From positions 1 to 17,848 of the forward strand of contig CAKUIM010000038.1 of the NCBI GenBank assembly GCA_934660965.1: a stretch of DNA of 17,848 bases, in the 5' to 3' direction. This DNA is from an uncultured Oscillospiraceae bacterium. Its GTDB lineage: Bacteria; Bacillota; Clostridia; Oscillospirales; Oscillospiraceae. A program made the translations under genes and the position numbers. The notes beneath the pieces are model-generated. The model had not been told where the DNA came from. It saw nothing but the letters and a program-made list of their open reading frames with translations, and did no database searches. This document shows, piece after piece, positions 13,144 to 17,848 of the stretch. Position 1 is the first letter of the stretch. Each line of letters begins with the position of its first letter.

Positions 13144-14346
13144 TTATCCGCCGAGCATGCCGGGGGTGGGCTCCGGGACCAGCGGCCCGGGCTGATTTCC
13201 CGGTTCCGGCCCGGCGCTCTCCACGGGCTCGGGTGTGGGGGTCGGGGTGGGCGCAGGCTCCGGCGCCGGGGTCTCTTCCGGCCCCGGGGTCGGGGCGGGA
13301 GTCGGCGTGGGCGTGGGTGCCGGCGTTGGGGTGGGAGCAGGTGTGGGTGTAGGAGTGGGCTCCGGCGCGGCACTGGGCGCCGGCGTCTCAGTGGGCGCTG
13401 GGGCTGCGGACGGCTCGTCCGTCTCCGCGGGGGGTGCGCTCTCTTCCGGCAGCAGCGGCGGGAAGGAGGGCTCGGGCTTCTCGTCCTGGGGCACGCCGCC
13501 GGCGTACTCCTCCGGCGTCAGCGTGTGAGTCTTGAGGTACTCATACCAGGCCGCGTACCCCTTGCGATAGAAGTGGACGCCGTCCGCCGCAAGGTCTGCC
13601 GGCAGGTCGCCCCTCTCGCTGCGGAACACGCTGGCCACGTCCAGCAAGGCCGCCTGCTCCGCCCAGGCCACCTCCCAGATGGCCCGGTTGAAGGCGTTGA
13701 CATTTTTGTTGTTGATGTAGCTGCCCAGCTTTTTCTGCGCCGCCACCGTCTCGTTGACGGGGGGCAGGGTCTGGAGGTAGACCACCGCGTCCGGCTGGAT
13801 CTCCTTCACCCGCCGTATCAGCTCCGCAAGGCCCTCTTGGTAGGAGGATGCGGCATAGCCCAGCTCGTTGATGCCGATCATGATGTACACCTTGGCGTAC
13901 TGCTTGAGGGCCAGGGCCTCCAGGATGGTGTAGCTCTCACCGTCTATCTCCACCTTACGGTACTTGGGGTCGTCCACCTTAAAAACCGTCATCCCCTTGT
14001 ACCAGAAGAAGTCCCCGGCGCGCAGCCCGCTGAAGAGCTGAAGGCCCTCGGTGCGGGAGTCCCCCAGGAACACGGCGTCAGCAAACCAGTCCTCATCTAC
14101 CGCCTCCCGCTCTTCAACCGGCTGCCCGAAGCGGTAGGGCTCCGGCGTGGGCCGGGGCGAGGGGGTGGGCACGGGGGACGCGCTTGGGCTTTGGGCCGGC
14201 TGGGCCGTGGCGGACTCCTGGGGCTGCGTCTGGAACGCCGGGGTGCTCTCCGCCGCGTCAGGCCCCCCGGGGGTATCAGCCGCGCAGCCGGCAAGGCTCG
14301 AAAGCAGCAGCGCAGCCGCAGTCAGCCCGCACAAAAAACGTTTCAT
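13144..14346 (-). CDS. SGNH/GDSL-family hydrolase lipoprotein with long Pro-Thr tail
   Basis: A 400-residue predicted lipoprotein (lipobox LAGC, Cys21). A Pro/Ser/Thr linker (about 25-70) leads to an SGNH domain (about 85-275). Visible blocks are block I FLGDSRTEG (nucleophile Ser97), block III IMIGINELG with Asn160, and block V DGVHF with Asp255 and His258. The family hydrolyses or transfers esters, often acetyl groups on cell-surface polysaccharides. Residues about 300-395 are a low-complexity tail of PTPTPAPTP and PEP repeats, probably an extended wall-spanning spacer, with no sortase motif after it. The ribosome binding site is weak (AGAGA/AAGAG). It lies 85 nt after the ThrE-type gene and 15 nt before the DUF4358 gene. 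Confidence 0.8.
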   Translation of the reverse strand: MKRFLCGLTAAALLLSSLAGCAADTPGGPDAAESTPAFQTQPQESATAQPAQSPSASPVPTPSPRPTPEPYRFGQPVEEREAVDEDWFADAVFLGDSRTEGLQLFSGLRAGDFFWYKGMTVFKVDDPKYRKVEIDGESYTILEALALKQYAKVYIMIGINELGYAASSYQEGLAELIRRVKEIQPDAVVYLQTLPPVNETVAAQKKLGSYINNKNVNAFNRAIWEVAWAEQAALLDVASVFRSERGDLPADLAADGVHFYRKGYAAWYEYLKTHTLTPEEYAGGVPQDEKPEPSFPPLLPEESAPPAETDEPSAAPAPTETPAPSAAPEPTPTPTPAPTPTPAPTPTPTPAPTPGPEETPAPEPAPTPTPTPEPVESAGPEPGNQPGPLVPEPTPGMLGG

Positions 14347-14431
14347 CTCTCTGTCTCTTTTCTCTTGAAGATTGCAGTGCTCTCATCGGGCCCCCGCACT
14401 CGGTATGCGGCGCAGCGGCACGAAAACGCGC

Positions 14432-15679
14432 TCACACCCCGCGCTTTTGCCTGCGCTCCCGGTGGGTGGCGGAAAAGGTCCGCACGGTGGTGGACACCAG
14501 CAGCGTCCCCATGGCAAGGCAGGCCGCCAGGGCAATGGTGCGCACGCCGGACTCCAAAAAGAGGGCGCTTTTGCCCTGGATGCCGTAATTCATGGTGTTG
14601 TAGATATACACCCCGGGCACCAGCGGGAAGAAGGACACCACAAGGTAGCCGGTGATAGGAAACTTGCGCACACGGGCCATGATCTCAGCATAGACGGCGA
14701 TGGCCACCGCCGCCGCCAGATAGCTCACATAAAGGCTGTCCGTCCACAGTCCAACGGCCAGGCGTACCGCCCAGCCCAGCGCGCCGCCCAGGCAGCAGAG
14801 CACCGCGCCGAAATCATGGATGTTGTAGATCAGGCAGAAGCCCGCACACCCGAGGAAGGCCAGCAGGCACTGCACCGCCGCCCCATAGGAGCGGGCCTGT
14901 CCCACTCCCTCCACCGGAAGGCCCGCGGCGCGCATCAGCGACAGGGCAAGGCCGGTGCCCACGGCGATGGCTGTGGCAGTGAGCACCGCGCGGATAAAGG
15001 TGCTGGTGCCGGAGAGGGGATCGCCGGTGATGAGGTCGCACATAAAGTTTGTGAACACAAGGCCGGGCACCAGCACCATGAGACTTCCCGACGCGGCCAC
15101 GTCCACATTGATGGGCAGCCCCGCGGCCCGCAGAAGATAGATGGCCGCGCCCATCACAAAGGCCGCTGCCACAGTTTTGAAGAAGAAGTTGGCCCGCCGC
15201 CGGTCCAGGGCGGCCACGCATACGCCGGCCAGCAGGCCGGCGATGCCCGCCGCCAGTCCCTCTGCCCAGCCGCCTCCGCCCAGCAGGGCGAAAAACAGCG
15301 CGCCCACAAAATAGCCGCCGAAAATGGCCCACAGCGGATAGCGGCGGATCTTCCCCGCCGTTTCCTCCACCAGGGCGGGCAGCCGCTCCGGCTCGGGAGG
15401 CGCGGCGCACACCGCGCGGCTCATGGCGTTGTAGCGCTCAATGGTCTCGATGTCCGTGCTGGGCAGGGCCTCCGGGCGGCACATACGGGTATGGCTGCCC
15501 CCCGTCGGGTCCACCAGGCTGATGATGAGGCAGTTGGGGATGGCGAAGGCCTCCCCCTCCACGCCGTAGGCGGCCAGCAGCCGGCGCACCGTATCCTCCA
15601 CCCGGTAGATCTCCGCCCCGGCGGCCAGCATCCGGCAGCCTGTGCGGCTCACCGCGTCAAGAAGCTTGTCGTAATCCAT
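14432..15679 (-). CDS. Threonine/serine exporter (ThrE) family protein
   Basis: A 415-residue membrane protein in which the two halves of the ThrE family are fused. The N-terminal cytosolic part (1-110) has AAGAEIYRVEDTVRRL and LIISLVDPTGGSHTR, typical of the ThrE/PF06738 soluble domain. About five helices follow (115-250), including the conserved MVLVPGLVFTNFMCDLITGD. The second half (about 265-400) has further helices and FFPLVPGVYIYNTMNYGIQG, the matching PG signature of the PF12821 half. Known relatives export threonine and serine; in many Firmicutes the halves are separate genes. The substrate here is not shown. AGGAGG is 13 nt before ATG 15679, longer than ideal, and no in-frame start lies nearer. 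It is 45 nt after the upstream lipoprotein gene. Confidence 0.85.
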   Translation of the reverse strand: MDYDKLLDAVSRTGCRMLAAGAEIYRVEDTVRRLLAAYGVEGEAFAIPNCLIISLVDPTGGSHTRMCRPEALPSTDIETIERYNAMSRAVCAAPPEPERLPALVEETAGKIRRYPLWAIFGGYFVGALFFALLGGGGWAEGLAAGIAGLLAGVCVAALDRRRANFFFKTVAAAFVMGAAIYLLRAAGLPINVDVAASGSLMVLVPGLVFTNFMCDLITGDPLSGTSTFIRAVLTATAIAVGTGLALSLMRAAGLPVEGVGQARSYGAAVQCLLAFLGCAGFCLIYNIHDFGAVLCCLGGALGWAVRLAVGLWTDSLYVSYLAAAVAIAVYAEIMARVRKFPITGYLVVSFFPLVPGVYIYNTMNYGIQGKSALFLESGVRTIALAACLAMGTLLVSTTVRTFSATHRERRQKRGV

Positions 15680-15724
15680 ATGCCGTGCCCGGCCTCCTCT
15701 GGTTAGGGTGTGGGGTGCGTGCCG

Positions 15725-16354
15725 TCAGGCGGTGACGGTGAAGCTGTCCAGCATGGCCTGGAGCATGGGCTCGTAGGCCTCGCCGCCGGTGAATACCGCC
15801 CGCTCCACCAGGTACACCCGGTCGTTCTCCCGCAGGAGAATGTACTCCAGGCGCAGCCCGCCGGCCTTCTGCTCCAGGCGTACCCCGGCATAGCCTGCCG
15901 AGCCGAAGAGGAAGCCTGTGGGCTCGTCCTCAATGCCGTTTTCAAAGCGCAGGCCCGCTGCCGCCTCGTTGACGTTGGCCGCCTCCAGAATGCTCACGGC
16001 AAGGTAGGTGCCGGGGGCGGCATCGATGGTGTAATTCTCACCGGTATCCCAGGACTTCACCGTGACCCCCTCGGCGGGATACAGGATGGTGTAGCCCAAG
16101 GCGCTCTCATAGAGCTGGGCGGCCTGCTCCCCATCTGCCCCGGGCAGGGTCAGGCCGGGGGTGGGCTCGGCGCTCTCTCCCGGCGCGGGAGGCGGGCTCT
16201 CCTCCGCCGGCGGCGCGCTCACCGCATCGGAGGGCTGCACCGACGCCGAGGGCGTGGGCTGGGTGCTGGGCACCGGCTTTTCTCCGGCGCAGCCGGCACA
16301 CAGCAGCATCAGCAGCGCAAGGGCTGACGCCAGATAGGCTTTTTGTCTCTTCAT
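15725..16354 (-). CDS. Lipoprotein of unknown function
   Basis: A 209-residue predicted lipoprotein. The start at 16354 has GGAGGAG about 8 nt upstream and begins a normal signal peptide (MKRQKAYLAS then ALALLMLL) with lipobox CAGC; Cys rather than Leu at position -3 is slightly atypical. A Pro/Ser-rich linker (about 25-75) precedes a compact domain (about 80-209) with ALGYTILYPAEGVTVK, a central segment FGSAGYAGVRLEQK, and LREND, then LVERAVFTGGEAYEPMLQAMLDSFTV. This layout resembles PsbP/Mog1-like alpha-beta domains, but that is a guess from pattern only. It is first in the probable lipoprotein-ThrE-SGNH-DUF4358 transcript. Confidence 0.7.
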   Translation of the reverse strand: MKRQKAYLASALALLMLLCAGCAGEKPVPSTQPTPSASVQPSDAVSAPPAEESPPPAPGESAEPTPGLTLPGADGEQAAQLYESALGYTILYPAEGVTVKSWDTGENYTIDAAPGTYLAVSILEAANVNEAAAGLRFENGIEDEPTGFLFGSAGYAGVRLEQKAGGLRLEYILLRENDRVYLVERAVFTGGEAYEPMLQAMLDSFTVTA

Positions 16355-16421
16355 GGTATCCGCTCCTCCGGCACGCGCCGCTGCGGTATGGCCCGCCGCG
16401 CCGCCTTTTGTTGATGCCTCT

Positions 16422-16450
16422 ATACTATCAGGCCCGCCGGGCCGATTCAA
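16422..16450 (-). promoter_or_regulatory. Candidate promoter of the lipoprotein/ThrE cluster
   Basis: On the minus strand, TTGAAT (16445-16450), a 17-nt spacer and TAGTAT (16422-16427). The spacer contains an interrupted palindrome, GGCCC-GGC-GGGCC, which could be an operator or a weak end for the upstream GNAT transcript. Confidence 0.5.
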
Positions 16451-16471
16451 GGGCAAAGTAGAAACAAATCG

Positions 16472-17047
16472 TTACAAATCCTCCGCCCGGAAGGGCCGCA
16501 CCGGCACGGGGCTGCCGGTGTGCTCCCCCAGGGCCTTTTCCATATACGCCATGTCATACCAGCGGCCGAATTTATAGCCGCACTGGTGGAGATGGCCCGC
16601 CAGGGCGTAGCCATAGCGCTCGTGGAAGCGCACGCTGTCCAGGGTGAGGTGCTCGTCCTCCCGGGGCGGGTAGGCCACAAGGGCGCAGAGGTTCAGAATC
16701 CCCTGGGCCGCCAGCGCCCGTTCCAGGGCCGCATAGAGCGCGCTGCCCACCCCCTGCCGCCGGGCGCCCCGGCGGACATAGATGGACGTCTCCGCCGCCC
16801 AGGCGTAGGCCGCCCGGGGGTGGAAGCGCCCGGCGTAGGCATAGCCCTCCGCGTGCCCGTCCACCTCTGCCACAAGATAGGGGTAAAACTCCAGGGTGCG
16901 GGCAATGCGCCCGGCAAATTCCTCCGGGGACGGGACGTCGTACTCAAAGGTGATGGCCGTCTCCTCCACGTAGGGGGCGTAAATCGCAAGCAGCGCTGCT
17001 GCGTCCTCCGGACGGGCTGTGCGGATGTGTATGTTTGCATGCTCCAT
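16472..17047 (-). CDS. GNAT-family N-acetyltransferase (phosphinothricin acetyltransferase-like)
   Basis: A 191-residue single-domain GNAT protein. It opens with IRTARPEDAAALLAIYAPYV and ETAITFEYDVPSPEEF, typical of the Pat/MnaT subfamily that acetylates phosphinothricin-like compounds or methionine derivatives. The acetyl-CoA site is the motif A segment IYVRRGARRQGVGSALY (89-105), with the R-R-x-G-x-G pattern. The C-terminal FHERYGYALAGHLHQCGYKFGRWYDMAYMEK is the usual subfamily ending. AAGGAG lies 8 nt before ATG 17047. The gene has its own candidate promoter and stands alone. The real substrate is unknown. Confidence 0.85.
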   Translation of the reverse strand: MEHANIHIRTARPEDAAALLAIYAPYVEETAITFEYDVPSPEEFAGRIARTLEFYPYLVAEVDGHAEGYAYAGRFHPRAAYAWAAETSIYVRRGARRQGVGSALYAALERALAAQGILNLCALVAYPPREDEHLTLDSVRFHERYGYALAGHLHQCGYKFGRWYDMAYMEKALGEHTGSPVPVRPFRAEDL

Positions 17048-17128
17048 CTCTGTCTCTCCTTCTTACCCGCGCCGCCGGGCCTCTCCGTCCAGACCGGGGC
17101 GGGCGCTGCACATCATTTGCAGTTTTTT

Positions 17129-17134
17129 ATTGTA
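17129..17134 (-). promoter_or_regulatory. Candidate -10 box of the GNAT gene
   Basis: TACAAT on the minus strand, 82 nt before the start codon. No good -35 is seen at 16-18 nt; the upstream bases are T-rich (CGTTTTTTG). Confidence 0.35.
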
Positions 17135-17180
17135 TCACGGCCCGCGCCAAAAAACGAGAGAAGTTTTACCATTCTCTGCA

Positions 17181-17210
17181 TTGACTTTCCCCGGCGTGCG
17201 CGCATAATAT
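17181..17210 (+). promoter_or_regulatory. Promoter of the HAD phosphatase gene
   Basis: TTGACT (17181-17186), an 18-nt spacer and TAATAT (17205-17210), 50 nt before the start codon. Confidence 0.65.
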
Positions 17211-17259
17211 AAGAGGATATATTTTCCATCCTCCGGAATTTACAAGAAAGGCGGTCATT

Positions 17260-17848
17260 ATGATGGAATCCTTTCGTGCCATCGACTTCAACGCCATAAA
17301 GGGCTTTATCTGCGATATGGACGGTGTGATCTACCACGGCAACCGCATTCTGCCGGGCGTGGCGGAGTTCATTCAGTGGCTGCACGATGAGGACAAGGAA
17401 TATCTTTTCCTCACCAACAACAGCGGCTACACCCCCCGGGAGCTCAACCAGAAGCTCTCCAGGATGGGCCTTGACGTATCCGAGGAGCATTTCTACACCA
17501 GCGCCCTGGCCACCGCGGCCTTCCTGCGGGAGCAGGCCCCGGGCTGCTCGGTGTTCGCCATCGGCGAGGCGGGACTTTTAAACGCTTTGTACGACGCCGG
17601 CATCACCATGAACGACGTCAACCCCGACTATGTGGTGGTGGGCGAGGGGCGCTCCTATTCGCTGGATACCCTCACCAAGGCCACCAACCTTGTGATGGCG
17701 GGGGCCAAGCTCATCGGGGCCAACTCCGATGTGTCCGGCCCCATCGAAAACGGCATCGCCCCGGCCTGCCGGGCCCTCATCGCCCCCATCGAGATGGCCA
17801 CCGGCAAGCAGGCCTACTTCTGCGGCAAGCCCAACCCCCTGATGATGC
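17260..17848 (+). CDS. HAD-IIA family phosphatase, NagD-like (partial, cut by window end)
   Basis: The first 196 residues of a haloacid dehalogenase-superfamily hydrolase of subclass IIA (NagD/AraL/PNPase type). Motif I is GFICDMDGVIYHGN (about 15-28), with the nucleophile and acid Asp of DxD. Motif II is FLTNNSGYTP (about 50-59). The C2-type cap (about 80-180) includes PDYVVVGEGRSYSLDTLTKA and KLIGANSD. GKQAYFCGKPNP, with the motif III lysine, falls at the right edge. Family members dephosphorylate nucleoside monophosphates or sugar phosphates. AAAGG lies about 8 nt before ATG 17260; a second ATG follows at 17263. The frame is open to the last base. Confidence 0.9.
   Translation, partial: MMESFRAIDFNAIKGFICDMDGVIYHGNRILPGVAEFIQWLHDEDKEYLFLTNNSGYTPRELNQKLSRMGLDVSEEHFYTSALATAAFLREQAPGCSVFAIGEAGLLNALYDAGITMNDVNPDYVVVGEGRSYSLDTLTKATNLVMAGAKLIGANSDVSGPIENGIAPACRALIAPIEMATGKQAYFCGKPNPLMM

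Noticed and set aside
13159..13450. Short tandem repeats that could suggest a CRISPR array or minisatellite
   Set aside because: The repeats are in frame, of 6-12 bp, without spacers, and encode a Pro-Thr tail of the SGNH protein.
16355..16456. N-terminal extension of the lipoprotein from a TTG at 16456
   Set aside because: It would put 34 charged residues before the signal peptide and overlap the candidate promoter; the ATG at 16354 has a strong ribosome binding site.

Overview
The window reads like the chromosome of a GC-rich gut Firmicute, most likely an Oscillospiraceae (Clostridia cluster IV) bacterium of the Flavonifractor/Intestinimonas/Pseudoflavonifractor type. This is inferred from three things: GC-rich coding sequence with strong AGGAGG-type ribosome binding sites, sigma-A promoters of TTGACA/TATAAT type, and the gene families present (MgtE, an ECF S-component, DUF4358 and SGNH lipoproteins, a ThrE-type exporter, GLUG/BIG2 surface proteins). 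No phage, transposase, CRISPR array or rRNA was found. The genome appears to be ordinary core and near-core sequence with a few odd loci.

Layout. 1-370: a promoter-driven but truncated XRE-type regulator, then the terminator of the next gene. 370-1098 (-): HlyIII/PAQR-family membrane protein. 1302-2675 (-): the Mg2+ channel MgtE, preceded by a leader of about 220 nt that holds a 28-codon ORF with a perfect ribosome binding site, several possible stem-loops and two overlapping perfect palindromes. 3113-3292 (+): tRNA-Thr(UGU) and tRNA-Tyr(GUA) with their own promoter, followed by about 290 bp carrying a run of five strong hairpins, four of them terminator-like. 3561-4118 (-): an ECF transporter S-component with a structured 5' leader. 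4425-5975 (+): a secreted GLUG-repeat/BIG2 surface protein broken by one in-frame TAA, then a 58-residue membrane protein.

6249-10047 (-) is an apparent three-gene operon: rlmB (23S rRNA 2'-O-methyltransferase), then a gene overlapping or nearly abutting it that encodes a P-type-ATPase-like membrane protein lacking the catalytic motifs, then a multi-pass membrane protein of unknown function. Divergently, 10331-12568 (+) encodes FtsH with a low-complexity C-terminal extension. 12652-16354 (-) is a cluster of exported or membrane proteins: lipoprotein, ThrE-type exporter, SGNH lipoprotein with a long Pro-Thr tail, and DUF4358 lipoprotein. It ends at a strong bidirectional terminator shared with ftsH. 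16472-17047 (-) is a GNAT acetyltransferase. 17260 to the right edge (+) is a NagD-like HAD phosphatase, cut by the window end.

The most interesting loci are the degenerate P-type ATPase (7097-9226), the mgtE leader with its short ORF (2676-2900), the hairpin series after the tRNAs (3294-3584), and the single ochre codon in the surface protein (5202-5204). Several start codons were moved inward from the longest reading frame because a good ribosome binding site sits only in front of the internal ATG.
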